NCBI RefSeq assembly: GCF_001514065.1
Contig: NZ_KQ948423.1
Coordinates: forward strand, 953,717 to 1,017,716
Length of the DNA stretch: 64,000 nt
DNA from: Streptomyces antibioticus
Lineage (GTDB): Bacteria; Actinomycetota; Actinomycetes; Streptomycetales; Streptomycetaceae
Direction: 5' to 3'
Below the pieces are notes generated by a model. The model saw nothing but the letters and a program-made list of their open reading frames with translations. It did not search any database and had not been told where the DNA came from. The position numbers and the translations under genes were made by a program. Below, one piece after another: positions 42,002 to 52,250 of this stretch (positions are counted from its first letter, which is position 1; every line of letters starts with the position of its first letter).

Positions 42002-42572
42002 CCGTGCCGATCAGCGCGTTGCGCGTGACCAGTGCCGCCAGCTCCTCCTCTGTCAGCCCCTCCGTGCCCTCCGGCCTGCGGGGCAGGACCATGTAGCGGC
42101 TCTCGGCGCTGGAGTCCCACACCGTGATGTCGACGGTGCCGGGCAGCTCCAGGCCGAACTCCCGCAGCACGGACCGGGGTTCGCGGACCACCCGGGAGCG
42201 GTACGCCTCGGACTTGTACCAGCTGGGCGACGGGCCGAGCAGGCGGAGCGGGTAGCAGGAGCAGAGGGTGCAGACGATGACGTTGTGGGTGTCGGCGGTG
42301 TTCTCGACGACGCGCAGGCGCTGGTACGAGCCTTCCATGTAGCCGAGTTCCCGCACGGCGGCCGTGCCGTCCGCGAGGAGGCGGGACCGGTAGGCCTCGT
42401 CGGTCCAGGCGCGGGCCACCACCCGGGCGCCGTTCGCCGGGGAGGAGGAGGCGAGGAACGCGTCGATGGCCTCGTCCACCCGCTCGCCGGTGATCAGACC
42501 CTTCTCCTCCAGCAGGGTTTCGAGGCGCCGTACCCGCCGGGCGATCGTCGCGTCCAGGTGCTCACCGGTCAC
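41991..42572 (-). CDS. Nitrile hydratase/thiocyanate-hydrolase-like catalytic (alpha) subunit
   Basis: 193 residues from GTG 42572 (GGAGG 9 bp upstream). The metal site 'VCTLCSCY' has Cys101, Cys104, Ser105 and Cys106; Thr at the second position marks the cobalt type. 'WYKSEAYRSRVVREPRSVLREFG' is also conserved. In the family two of the cysteines are oxidised around Co(III), which hydrates nitriles or hydrolyses thiocyanate. It overlaps the upstream gene by 11 bp and ends the three-gene operon. Confidence 0.93.
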   Translation of the reverse strand: MTGEHLDATIARRVRRLETLLEEKGLITGERVDEAIDAFLASSSPANGARVVARAWTDEAYRSRLLADGTAAVRELGYMEGSYQRLRVVENTADTHNVIVCTLCSCYPLRLLGPSPSWYKSEAYRSRVVREPRSVLREFGLELPGTVDITVWDSSAESRYMVLPRRPEGTEGLTEEELAALVTRNALIGTATV

Positions 42573-42855
42573 GGTCGGGATCCTCCTCCAGGTAGCTTTC
42601 CCACAGGTCCAGTACGACGTGGTGGTCGCCTTCGCCCCACAGGTCACGGGCCGCGAAGCGGACCGCGTAGATCTGCTCGACCGGGGCGTCCCCGCGGCCC
42701 TGTGCGCTGACGTCGGCGAGCTCCGCGGGGCCCTCGGGTTCGACGACCACGCCTCGCTTGCCGCGGGCGTAGCGGGGCAGGCGGGTGTGGTGCGGCGGGT
42801 CGTGGGGAAAGGTGCGGACCCGGGTGCCGGGCGGGAAGCGGTCGCCGTCAGTCAT
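42562..42855 (-). CDS. Nitrile hydratase beta-subunit C-terminal domain as separate protein
   Basis: 97 residues. 'FPPGTRVRTFPHDPPHHTRLPRYARGKRGVVV' and 'YAVRFAARDLWGEGDHHVVLDLWESYLE' are the SH3-like half of the NHase beta subunit. It overlaps its neighbours on both sides (8 bp with the gene before, 11 bp with the gene after). Splitting of beta into two chains is known in thiocyanate hydrolase and in the three-subunit toyocamycin nitrile hydratase. Confidence 0.9.
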   Translation of the reverse strand: MTDGDRFPPGTRVRTFPHDPPHHTRLPRYARGKRGVVVEPEGPAELADVSAQGRGDAPVEQIYAVRFAARDLWGEGDHHVVLDLWESYLEEDPDRDR

Positions 42856-43129
42856 CCAACTCACCTGGTTCCAGGACGCCCTTGGTCTCAAGCAGTGCGA
42901 CGATCGCGGTGAACCAGCGTTCGTAGTACGAGGCCGCCAGGTACTCGGCGGGCGGCATCGACTCGATGGCGTCCCGGAACTCGTTGGTGTTGAACAGGCC
43001 TTGGGCGCGCAGGGTGTTGAAGAGGCCGACGACCCGGGCCTCCCAGTCCGCGTGGAAGGGTTCGGTGTCGTCGGCGGTGTCGATCGCGCCGAAGCCCTGG
43101 GTGCCGCCGACGTCGTTGATCCTCGCCAT
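42848..43129 (-). CDS. Nitrile hydratase beta-subunit N-terminal domain as separate protein
   Basis: 93 residues: 'MARINDVGGTQGFGAIDTADDTEPFHADWEARVVGLFNTL' and 'AIESMPPAEYLAASYYERWFTAI' match the helical N-terminal half of NHase beta. First gene of the operon. Its ribosome site is weak. With the next two genes it would form an alpha-beta-gamma enzyme. Confidence 0.9.
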   Translation of the reverse strand: MARINDVGGTQGFGAIDTADDTEPFHADWEARVVGLFNTLRAQGLFNTNEFRDAIESMPPAEYLAASYYERWFTAIVALLETKGVLEPGELDD

Positions 43130-43149
43130 GAGCCCAGCGTACGGCGGTT

Positions 43150-44004
43150 CTACGGCAGCGGCTTGGCGTACAGCGAGAACCGGCGGGCGCCGGCCGTGCC
43201 CGACGCGAGACCCATGTAGAGGCCCTTCTCCGTCCGGTGGCGGACGGCGAGGCCCTCGGGCTCGCGGTGGGTGAGGGAGCGGCCGGCCTCGGTGCGCATG
43301 CGCTGGAGCAGTTCGCCGGTGGTGAGGTCGACGCAGGAGAGATGGGCGTTGCCGAACTTGGCGGGCGGGTTGGTCGCGGGGTCGTAGGCGGTGCCGGCGA
43401 GTTGGTAGAGGCGGTCGCCGTGCAGGGCGTACCCCTGGAAGGGGATCTTGGGGTCGGGGTGCGGGTCGGGCTGGGCGATGTCGGCGATGGGGTCGTCGTA
43501 GTCGCGGTCGACGAAGGCGTCGAGGTCCCAGACGCGGTAGCGGGGCTTGCCCTTGATGCGGTAGCGGACGGCTATGCGCTTGCTCGCCATGCAGACCGTG
43601 GGCTGGTTGTTGGTCGAACCCGGTATCGGCTTGCGGGTGTGGACGTCCGCGACGGTGCGGGTGGCTCCCGCGACGAACTGGAAGCGGGTGACGGCCTGGC
43701 CGTAACCGCGCTTCGCCTCGGCCTCGGTCCAGATCCACACCTTGCCGTCGGCGGCGTTCTGCACGCCCATGCTGACGCCGTGCCCGAAGCCCTGGAGGTG
43801 CATGTGGCCGAGCAACTCGCCCTCGTAGTCGAGCTTGTTGAGGCAGAGGTTGCCGGCGCCGATGCCGCCGCGGCGGACCTGGAGGACGTACAGGTGCCGG
43901 TGCACCTCGTCGAAGGCGAAGGACTGCAGGACCGTGCCCTCGTGCAGGGCCTTCTCCTTCAGCCGGCGCTTCGCCGGTACGTCGAGGTCGACGCGGTCGG
44001 TCAT
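43150..44004 (-). CDS. Beta-propeller-like protein (TagC/phage receptor-binding type)
   Basis: 284 residues from ATG 44004, with GGGGAG about 8 bp upstream. Blades such as 'VLQSFAFDEVHRHLYVLQVRRGG', 'VWIWTEAEAKRGYGQAVTRFQF' and 'LAVRHRTEKGLYMGLASG' resemble the five-bladed propeller annotated in actinobacteria as teichoic acid biosynthesis protein C. No signal peptide is visible. It lies 20 bp upstream of the NHase operon on the same strand, so it may be co-transcribed; a functional link is not known. Confidence 0.65.
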   Translation of the reverse strand: MTDRVDLDVPAKRRLKEKALHEGTVLQSFAFDEVHRHLYVLQVRRGGIGAGNLCLNKLDYEGELLGHMHLQGFGHGVSMGVQNAADGKVWIWTEAEAKRGYGQAVTRFQFVAGATRTVADVHTRKPIPGSTNNQPTVCMASKRIAVRYRIKGKPRYRVWDLDAFVDRDYDDPIADIAQPDPHPDPKIPFQGYALHGDRLYQLAGTAYDPATNPPAKFGNAHLSCVDLTTGELLQRMRTEAGRSLTHREPEGLAVRHRTEKGLYMGLASGTAGARRFSLYAKPLP

Positions 44005-44120
44005 GGTGGTGCTCCCCGGGTCCCACGGACGCCCCGGCGGCATCCACAGGACCAGAGAGTGTCAACTCCCGTTCACCGGTTTCAAGATGATGCGAAAGCG
44101 CTTGTGGATTCACGGCACAT

Positions 44121-45881
<1,761 letters not shown>

Positions 45882-45898
45882 TCATGGGGTGACCGCGT

Positions 45899-46546
45899 GT
45901 GAGCTTCTGGGAGTATCTCGGCAACCGCCATCAGCAGCTGCTCGCCGACGCCTACCAGCACGCCAGCGCCGTCTTCCAGTGCATGGTCGTGGCGACGCTT
46001 CTCGGGGTGCTGATCGGGGTCGTCACCTATCGCAGCGAATGGGCCGGGAACCTCGCGACGCTGACCACCTCGACGATTCTGACCATCCCGTCGCTCGCCA
46101 TGATCGGTCTGCTGATCCCGATGGTCGGTCTCGGCGTGCCGCCCACGGTGATCACGCTGACCCTGTACGGGCTGCTGCCGATCGTGCGCAACGCGATCGT
46201 CGGCCTGCGCGGGGTCGATCCGTCCCTGGTGGACGCGGCGACGGGCATCGGGATGTCCCGGCCGATGCGGCTGGTGCGGGTCGAGCTGCCGCTGGCCTGG
46301 CCGCCGATCCTGACCGGGATCCGCGTCTCCACGCAGATGCTGATGGGCATCGCGGCCATCGCCGCCTACGCCTCCGGACCCGGCCTCGGCAACGAGATCT
46401 TCCGCGGGATCGCCTCCCTGGGCAGCAAGAACGCGCTCAACCAGGTGCTCGCGGGCACGCTCGGGATCATCGTCCTGGCCCTGCTCTTCGACGCCGCCTA
46501 CGTCCTGATCGGGCGGCTGACCATTCCCAGGGGGATCCGTGTCTGA
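45899..46546 (+). CDS. Osmoprotectant ABC transporter permease
   Basis: A 215-residue binding-protein-dependent permease with five to six helices; 'LPIVRNAIVGLRGVDPSLVDAATGIGMSRPMRLVRVELPLAWPPILTGIR' contains the EAA loop. It is of the OpuCB/ProW type for glycine betaine, choline or carnitine. GTG 45899 starts it. It overlaps the ATPase gene by 8 bp and opens a four-gene operon. Confidence 0.92.
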   Translation: MSFWEYLGNRHQQLLADAYQHASAVFQCMVVATLLGVLIGVVTYRSEWAGNLATLTTSTILTIPSLAMIGLLIPMVGLGVPPTVITLTLYGLLPIVRNAIVGLRGVDPSLVDAATGIGMSRPMRLVRVELPLAWPPILTGIRVSTQMLMGIAAIAAYASGPGLGNEIFRGIASLGSKNALNQVLAGTLGIIVLALLFDAAYVLIGRLTIPRGIRV

Positions 46547-47783
46547 GACCACCGGCTCCGCTTCGGGGGCCTCCATCGAGCTGGAGAACCTCACCAAGAG
46601 GTATCCCGGCAATCCGCAGCCGGCCGTGGACAACGTCAGCATGGAGATCAAGGCGGGCGAGATCGTCATCTTCGTCGGTCCGTCCGGCTGCGGTAAGTCG
46701 ACGACGCTCAAGATGATCAACAGGCTGATCGAGCCGTCCGGTGGCCGCATCCGGATCAACGGTGAGGACGTGACCGACATCGATCCGGTCAAGCTGCGCC
46801 GCAAAGTGGGCTATGCGATCCAGTCGGCGGGCCTGTTCCCGCACATGACGGTCGCGCAGAACATCGCGCTGGTGCCGAAGATGGTCGGCTGGGGCAGGAG
46901 CCGGATCACGGACCGGGTGGAGGAGCTGCTGGACCTGGTGGGGCTCGACCCGGGTGAGTTCCACGGCCGGTACCCGCGGCAGCTCTCCGGCGGCCAGCAG
47001 CAACGCGTGGGCGTGGCCCGGGCATTGGCGGCGGACCCACCGGTGCTGCTGATGGACGAGCCGTTCGGCGCGGTCGACCCGATCACCCGGGACCATCTCC
47101 AGGACGAGCTGATCAGGCTCCAGCACGAACTGCACAAGACGATCGTGTTCGTCACGCACGACTTCGACGAGGCGATCAAACTCGGCGACCGTATCGCCGT
47201 GCTGCGCGAACGCTCGCACATCGCCCAGTTCGACACCCCGGAGGCGATCCTCACCAACCCGGCGGACGACTTCGTGTCGGGGTTCGTCGGTGCCGGGGCG
47301 GCCCTCAAGCGGCTCAACCTCACCCGGGTACGGGACGTGGAGATCACCGACTACCCCACGGTGACCGTCGACGACCCGCTCCAGGACATCTTCAACCGGC
47401 TCCGGGCCAGCGGCACGAACGAGATCCTGCTCCTCGACAAGCGTCGCCGCCCCTACAAGTGGCTGCGGCGCGGCGATCTGATGCGGGCGAAGGGCTCGCT
47501 GGCGCGGGCCGGGACGCTGGTCCACGACACGGTGACGCGGGACGCGACCCTGCGGGACGCGCTGGAGGCCGTGCTGACGGACAACGCGGGGCGGGTGGCG
47601 GTGACCGGGCGGCGCGGGGAGTACACGGGCGTCGTCGACATGGAGACGCTGATGAACTCCGTGCACGAACTGCTGGAGGCGGACCGGCTGGAGGCCATGG
47701 AGCACCAGCACGAGCTGGAGGAGGCCAGGGCCGACCGGACCCACGCCGAACAGGAGGGCGACGGAGGGGAGAAGAAGGCGTGA
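46539..47783 (+). CDS. Osmoprotectant ABC transporter ATPase with CBS domains
   Basis: 414 residues. Walker A 'GPSGCGKST', signature 'LSGGQQQR', Walker B 'VLLMDEPFGAVDP', H-loop 'FVTHDF'. After residue 260 a CBS pair follows ('TVTVDDPLQDIFNRLRASGTNEILLLD' and 'TLRDALEAVLTDNAGRVAVTG'), which in OpuA-type systems senses ionic strength. It powers uptake of quaternary amines under osmotic stress. Confidence 0.94.
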   Translation: MSETTGSASGASIELENLTKRYPGNPQPAVDNVSMEIKAGEIVIFVGPSGCGKSTTLKMINRLIEPSGGRIRINGEDVTDIDPVKLRRKVGYAIQSAGLFPHMTVAQNIALVPKMVGWGRSRITDRVEELLDLVGLDPGEFHGRYPRQLSGGQQQRVGVARALAADPPVLLMDEPFGAVDPITRDHLQDELIRLQHELHKTIVFVTHDFDEAIKLGDRIAVLRERSHIAQFDTPEAILTNPADDFVSGFVGAGAALKRLNLTRVRDVEITDYPTVTVDDPLQDIFNRLRASGTNEILLLDKRRRPYKWLRRGDLMRAKGSLARAGTLVHDTVTRDATLRDALEAVLTDNAGRVAVTGRRGEYTGVVDMETLMNSVHELLEADRLEAMEHQHELEEARADRTHAEQEGDGGEKKA

Positions 47784-48607
47784 GCGTCCCCGAGCTGGAG
47801 CAGGAGGAGGAGTCGGAGTCCCTGGCCCCGGAGGAGCGGGAGGCGCCGGCGCCGCAGGTGGACCTGCGGCGCAGGATCACCTGGCAGAAGCTGACCTTCC
47901 TGCCGGCCGTCCTGGTGGCGGTGCTGCTGGCGACCTGGCTGTGGTTCCAGCAGGCGGACCTGGACTCGATCTCCGAGAACGCGCTGTCCAACGGGCAGGT
48001 GTCGAAGGCCCTTTGGCAGCATGTGCAGCTGACGGTGATCTCCACCTTCTTCGTGCTGATCATCGCGATCCCGCTGGGCATCCTGCTGACCCGGAAGATG
48101 TTCCGGAAGGCCACCCCGGTCGCCATGGCCGTCGCCAACATGGGCCAGGCGACCCCGGCGATCGGCCTGCTGGCCCTGCTGGTGATCTGGCTCGGCACGG
48201 GCACGAAGGCGGCCCTGATCGGCATCATCATCTACGCGGTGCTCCCGGTGCTGTCGAACACGATCGCGGGCCTGAAGGCGAACGACCCGACGCTGCTGGA
48301 GGCGGCGCGGGGCATCGGGATGTCGTCGGTGGGGGTGCTGACGCGGGTGGAACTGCCGCTCGCGGTCCCCCTGATCCTCGCGGGCGTCCGCACCGCCCTG
48401 GTTCTCAACGTGGGTACGGCGACGCTGGCGACGTTCGGCGGGGGCGGCGGCCTGGGTGTCCTGATCACGACCGGCATCACCACCCAGCGCATGCCGGTGC
48501 TGATGCTGGGCTCGATCCTCACGGTGGCGCTGGCGCTGCTGGTGGACTGGCTGGCCTCGCTCGCGGAACTGGTATTGCGGCCGCGCGGGTTGGAGGTGGG
48601 GCGATGA
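47780..48607 (+). CDS. Osmoprotectant ABC transporter permease (second)
   Basis: 275 residues from GTG 47780, 4 bp overlap with the ATPase gene. An acidic N-terminus precedes six helices; 'SNTIAGLKANDPTLLEAARGIGMSSVGVLTRVELPLAVPLILAGVRTALV' is the EAA loop. It pairs with the 45899-46546 permease. It ends with ATGA overlap to the binding-protein gene. Confidence 0.92.
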   Translation: MSVPELEQEEESESLAPEEREAPAPQVDLRRRITWQKLTFLPAVLVAVLLATWLWFQQADLDSISENALSNGQVSKALWQHVQLTVISTFFVLIIAIPLGILLTRKMFRKATPVAMAVANMGQATPAIGLLALLVIWLGTGTKAALIGIIIYAVLPVLSNTIAGLKANDPTLLEAARGIGMSSVGVLTRVELPLAVPLILAGVRTALVLNVGTATLATFGGGGGLGVLITTGITTQRMPVLMLGSILTVALALLVDWLASLAELVLRPRGLEVGR

Positions 48608-49566
48608 GGCGCGCGATTGCTTTCACCGGCGTGGTGCTGCTGCTGGCCTCCGCCTGCGGTCTGACGAGCGGCTCCCCCATGGTCGACGACGTGCGGCCGG
48701 GGTCGATCGGCGGCGGGGAGCCGTTGAAGGGCGCGAGCCTGACGGTCACCTCGAAGGAGTTCACGGAACAGCTGATCCTGGGCGCGATCATGGGGATCGC
48801 GTTCGAGGCGGCGGGCGCGGACGTACTGGACCGCACCGGCATCCAGGGGTCCATCGGGGCGCGGGAGGCCGTCAAGTCCGGCGACGCGGACGGGATGTAC
48901 GAGTACACGGGCACCGCGTGGATCACGTACCTGGGAAACAGCGAACCGATCGCCGACCCCAAGGCGCAGTGGGAGGCGGTCCGCAAGGCCGACCTGAAGA
49001 ACGGCCTGACGTGGCTGCCGCCCGCAGCGCTGAACAACACCTACGCCCTCGCGATGAACGCGGCCAACTCCAGGAAGTACGGCACGAAGACGCTGTCGGA
49101 CGTGGCCGCGCTGTCGAAGTCCGATCCCGGTGCGGTGACGCTGTGCGTGGAGAGCGAGTTCGCCAACCGCGCGGACGGGTTGCCGGGCATGGAGAAGGCG
49201 TACGGGATGAGTGTGCCGGCGAAGAACATCACGCAGATGGACACGGGGATCATCTACACCCAGGTGAAGAAGGGCAGTTGCACCTACGGCGAGGTCTTCA
49301 CGACCGACGGCCGCATCAGGTCCATGAACCTCGCGGTCATGCGGGACGACAGGAAGTTCTTCCCCAACTACAACGCCGCCCCCGAGATCAACTCCAAGGC
49401 CCTGAAGAAGTGGCCGGCCATCGAGAAGGTCCTGGACCCGGTCACGAGGAAGCTGAACAACACGGTGGCGCAGGAACTGAATTCCAAGGTGGACGTGGAC
49501 GGAGAGGATCCGCACCAGGTGGCGCTGGACTGGATGAAGGCGGAGGGGTTCGTGAAGGAGGGGTGA
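48604..49566 (+). CDS. Osmoprotectant-binding lipoprotein
   Basis: A 320-residue lipoprotein (lipobox 'LASAC') of the OpuAC/ProX substrate-binding family: 'LTVTSKEFTEQLILGAIMGIAFEAAGADVLDRTGIQGSIGAREAVKSGDADGMYEYTGTAW' is typical. It hands glycine betaine, choline or a similar compound to the permeases. Last gene of the operon. Confidence 0.93.
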   Translation: MRRAIAFTGVVLLLASACGLTSGSPMVDDVRPGSIGGGEPLKGASLTVTSKEFTEQLILGAIMGIAFEAAGADVLDRTGIQGSIGAREAVKSGDADGMYEYTGTAWITYLGNSEPIADPKAQWEAVRKADLKNGLTWLPPAALNNTYALAMNAANSRKYGTKTLSDVAALSKSDPGAVTLCVESEFANRADGLPGMEKAYGMSVPAKNITQMDTGIIYTQVKKGSCTYGEVFTTDGRIRSMNLAVMRDDRKFFPNYNAAPEINSKALKKWPAIEKVLDPVTRKLNNTVAQELNSKVDVDGEDPHQVALDWMKAEGFVKEG

Positions 49567-49595
49567 CCCGGCCGCCGGATCGATCTGCGAGGACT

Positions 49596-49641
49596 TACAA
49601 AGAAGGCGTTGCAAAGGAACCTTTGCATAGCTATCTTTGTA
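49596..49641. promoter_or_regulatory. Nested double-dyad operator overlapping the ArsR promoter
   Basis: TACAAAG-N7-TGCAAAGG-AA-CCTTTGCA-N7-CTTTGTA is fully symmetric. Inside it are a -35 TTGCAA (49609) and a -10 TATCTT (49632) spaced 17 bp. The -10 ends 7 nt before the ArsR ATG, so the mRNA would be leaderless and self-repressed. Confidence 0.8.
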
Positions 49642-49644
49642 CGC

Positions 49645-50229
49645 ATGCCGGAAGAGCCCAACCTACGGAAACTTGACGCGCGTTCACTGCGCGGGCTGGC
49701 GCATCCCCTGCGGATGCAGCTGCTGGACGCCCTGCGCTTCGGGGGGCCTGCCACAGCGTCCCAACTCGCCGAGAAATTGGGTGAGTCGAGCGGGGCGACC
49801 AGCTACCACCTGCGTCAGCTGGCTGCCCACGGTTTCGTGGCCGACGATCCCGAGCGCGGCAAGGGCCGGGAGCGCTGGTGGAAGGCGGTCCACACCGGGC
49901 TGACCTTCGACGACTCCCTGCTCACGGACAGGGACCCCGCGGTCCGCGGGGCGGCCGACCTGTACCTCCACGAGGTGGCCACCACCCAGGTGGAGAACCT
50001 CTCCACCTGGTTGGGAAACCGCGCCACCTGGCCGGAGGCCTGGAACCGCGTCTGGGACATGAGCAGCGCGACGCTACAGCTCACGCCGGAGCAGAGCCGC
50101 GAGCTCATCGAGAAAATGCACGCCCTGATCGACACCTACCGCGATCTGCCCACCGGCGACGACACGGCTCAGGTACGCATCCACACCCATGCCTTCCCCC
50201 TCACGACGGACGGAAAGGAACCCCAGTGA
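49645..50229 (+). CDS. ArsR-family winged-helix regulator
   Basis: 194 residues from ATG 49645. 'LRGLAHPLRMQLLDALRFGGPATASQLAEKLGESSGATSYHLRQLAAHGFV' is an ArsR HTH_20 domain; the C-terminal 100 residues are helical with no cysteine metal site, so metal sensing is unlikely. The operator covers its own promoter, implying autoregulation. It overlaps a 61-residue companion gene by 4 bp. Confidence 0.9.
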   Translation: MPEEPNLRKLDARSLRGLAHPLRMQLLDALRFGGPATASQLAEKLGESSGATSYHLRQLAAHGFVADDPERGKGRERWWKAVHTGLTFDDSLLTDRDPAVRGAADLYLHEVATTQVENLSTWLGNRATWPEAWNRVWDMSSATLQLTPEQSRELIEKMHALIDTYRDLPTGDDTAQVRIHTHAFPLTTDGKEPQ

Positions 50230-50411
50230 TCGACCCCGGGACCCACCTCGCCCTGCACCACCTCCGCGCCGCCGACCTCCGCGCCCAAGCCCACGCGCAC
50301 CGCCTCGCCACCGAGGCCAGGCCCCCGCGCGCCCTGCGCACCCGCGTCGGCTGGACCCTCGTGGAACTCGGTCTGCGTCTCGCCGCGAACCCTCGCCCGG
50401 CGATGGCCTAA
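50226..50411 (+). CDS. Small protein co-translated with the ArsR regulator
   Basis: 61 residues from GTG 50226, inside the ArsR stop. Amphipathic and Arg/Ala/Leu-rich ('HLALHHLRAADLRAQAHAHRLATEA', 'RVGWTLVELGLRLAANP'). Too small for a known domain, but similar short proteins often follow regulators in Streptomyces. It overlaps the convergent protease gene by 4 bp. Confidence 0.6.
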   Translation: MIDPGTHLALHHLRAADLRAQAHAHRLATEARPPRALRTRVGWTLVELGLRLAANPRPAMA

Positions 50412-51199
50412 CAGCTCGGAACCGACCCCTTCCCCGACTCCAACGCCACCAGCGAGCTCACCGCCCCCTTCAGCGTGGTCACCGGGATCAGCCGTAGCCC
50501 TTTCGGGAGTTCCGCCTTCGCGTCGCCGCATTCGTCCTTGGGGACGAGGAACACCGTGGCGCCGTCCCGTTTCGCGGCCTGGGTCTTCAGGGAGACGCCA
50601 CCCACCGCGCCCACGGTCCCGTCGGCGTCGATCGTGCCCGTACCGGCGATCACCCGGCCGCCCGTGAGGTCACCGCCGTTGCCGTCGCCGTCCAGCTTGT
50701 CGACGATGCCGAGGGAGAAGAGGAGCCCGGCGCTGGGGCCGCCCACGTCCGCCAGTTTCAGGGTGACCTCGATGTTCTTGCCGGAGAGGTCCAGGTAGTT
50801 CAGCGCGGCCTCGGTCGCCGCGTCCTGGGACTGCTTCATCTGCTCGGTGTTGTGCTTCTCGATCTCCTTCGTGGACTGCCCGCTCGGGTAGACCGAGTCG
50901 CGCGGCATGACCGCCTGGTCCGTGGCGAACCAGGCGTCGAGCACGTCCCCGAGCGAGACCCGGGTGTCCGGATTGGTCGCCTCGATGGTCGTCATCCGCA
51001 GCTGCCCGGTCGTCGTACGCGTCTCGGCACCCGTGATCGTGATCACCGGGGTGTCCTGGTTCTCGCCGAGGACGTTCGCCGTCATGCCGGGCTGCGTCAG
51101 CGAGAACGGCAGTGGCGCGAACGCCGCGGTGGCGAGCAGGGCCACGACGGGCAGGGCGCAGACGGCGACGGCCCGGGGGCGCGTGAGGCGAGAGAGCAC
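50408..51199 (-). CDS. Membrane-anchored Lon-like (S16) PDZ-type protease
   Basis: 263 residues. An N-terminal membrane helix ('AVAVCALPVVALLATAAFA'), a beta-rich region, then a Lon-type proteolytic domain with catalytic Ser in 'DVGGPSAGLLFSLG' and Lys in 'VSLKTQAAKRDGATVFLVP'. The usual central PDZ domain of the YlbL-like family is missing or very short. The domain faces outward. Substrate unknown. Confidence 0.88.
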   Translation of the reverse strand: MLSRLTRPRAVAVCALPVVALLATAAFAPLPFSLTQPGMTANVLGENQDTPVITITGAETRTTTGQLRMTTIEATNPDTRVSLGDVLDAWFATDQAVMPRDSVYPSGQSTKEIEKHNTEQMKQSQDAATEAALNYLDLSGKNIEVTLKLADVGGPSAGLLFSLGIVDKLDGDGNGGDLTGGRVIAGTGTIDADGTVGAVGGVSLKTQAAKRDGATVFLVPKDECGDAKAELPKGLRLIPVTTLKGAVSSLVALESGKGSVPSC

Positions 51200-51275
51200 G
51201 GGATCAATCTAACGCGAGGGTCACTTCCGGCCACGGGGTGGCCCGCGGCCACCCCGTGCACTCTCGTCGGACCTC

Positions 51276-51926
51276 TCAGCGCAACGCCTCCGCCACCTCC
51301 CGTGCCGCGTCCATCACCCGCGGGCCCACGCGTTCGGGCACCGCGTCCGCCAGCATCACCACGCCGACACTGCCCTCGACGCCTGTCACGCCGAGCAGCG
51401 GGGCGGCGGCTCCGCTCGCTCCCGCTTCCAGTTCGCCGTGGGTGAGGGTGTAGCCCGGCTCGCCGGGCGGCTGGGTGCGGGCGGCCAGGATCGCCCGGCC
51501 CGCGGCGCCCCGGTCCAGGGGGTGGCGGAACCCGGCGCGGTAGGCCACGTGGTAGTCCGTCCACGTCGGCTCGACCACGGCGACGGCCAGCGCCTCCGCC
51601 CCGTCCACCAGCGTGAGATGGGCCGTGGCCCCGATGTCCTCGGCGAGGGAACGCAGGGCCGGCAGCGCGGCCTCGCGCACCAGCGGATGCACCTGGCGGC
51701 CCAGGCGGAGCACGCCGAGGCCGACCCGGGCACGTCCGCCCAGGTCACGTCGTACGAGAGCGTGCTGTTCGAGGGTGGCGAGCAACCGGTACACGACAGT
51801 CCGGTTCACGCCCAGTTTGTTGGATAGCTCGGTGACGGTCAGCCCGTGGTCCGTATCGGCCAGCAGCTTGAGGACACGCAGTCCTCGGTCGAGCGTCTGA
51901 GAGGTCTCCGCGGTCACGACGCCCAC
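51276..51926 (-). CDS. IclR-family regulator
   Basis: 216 residues from GTG 51926. The HTH 'GLTVTELSNKLGVNRTVVYRLLATLEQHALVRRD' is followed by a short IclR effector domain ('TAHLTLVDGAEALAVAVVEPT', 'RHPLDRGAAGRAILAAR'). From memory, an IclR-type repressor HpdR acts on hppD in S. coelicolor; this gene, 6 kb from hppD, is a candidate, but its position alone does not prove it. Confidence 0.88.
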   Translation of the reverse strand: MGVVTAETSQTLDRGLRVLKLLADTDHGLTVTELSNKLGVNRTVVYRLLATLEQHALVRRDLGGRARVGLGVLRLGRQVHPLVREAALPALRSLAEDIGATAHLTLVDGAEALAVAVVEPTWTDYHVAYRAGFRHPLDRGAAGRAILAARTQPPGEPGYTLTHGELEAGASGAAAPLLGVTGVEGSVGVVMLADAVPERVGPRVMDAAREVAEALR

Positions 51927-52250
51927 TCCTCCAAGTGGTGAGGTCGGCGACCCTGCCGCGGCGATGCGTCATCGAGTCCCGTCGGTGACGCGCGTCAGAG
52001 GCCGCCGATCGGCCGGCGGCCCGGCATGCGTACCGGGCCGCGTCGCTTCACGGCTGCGCTCCGCGGCGGCGCTGCCACGGGGCGTGTGCGTAGCGGGACA
52101 TTAGCGAAGCCGGTTCGCTGAGCGGAAGGCTCCGTCCAGAATCCGGTCACTGGCCGGTACGGAGTACTTCTGTTTGTCCTGATACGTACGACGCACAGCA
52201 TCCTGCGGGCACAGCATCTGACATGCCCCGCGCCCCCCTCGTCAGGGGCC
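51927..52250. other. Intergenic region between helicase and IclR genes
   Basis: 324 bp with no supported gene. It holds a GC-rich inverted repeat GGCCGCCG-ATCGGC-CGGCGGCC (52000-52021), which could terminate the helicase transcript, and the presumed promoter of the IclR gene. No other structure stands out. Confidence 0.5.
52000..52021 (-). terminator. GC-rich hairpin upstream of the IclR gene
   Basis: Perfect 8-bp arms GGCCGCCG and CGGCGGCC around a 6-nt loop, no T run. Possible terminator or operator. Confidence 0.35.
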
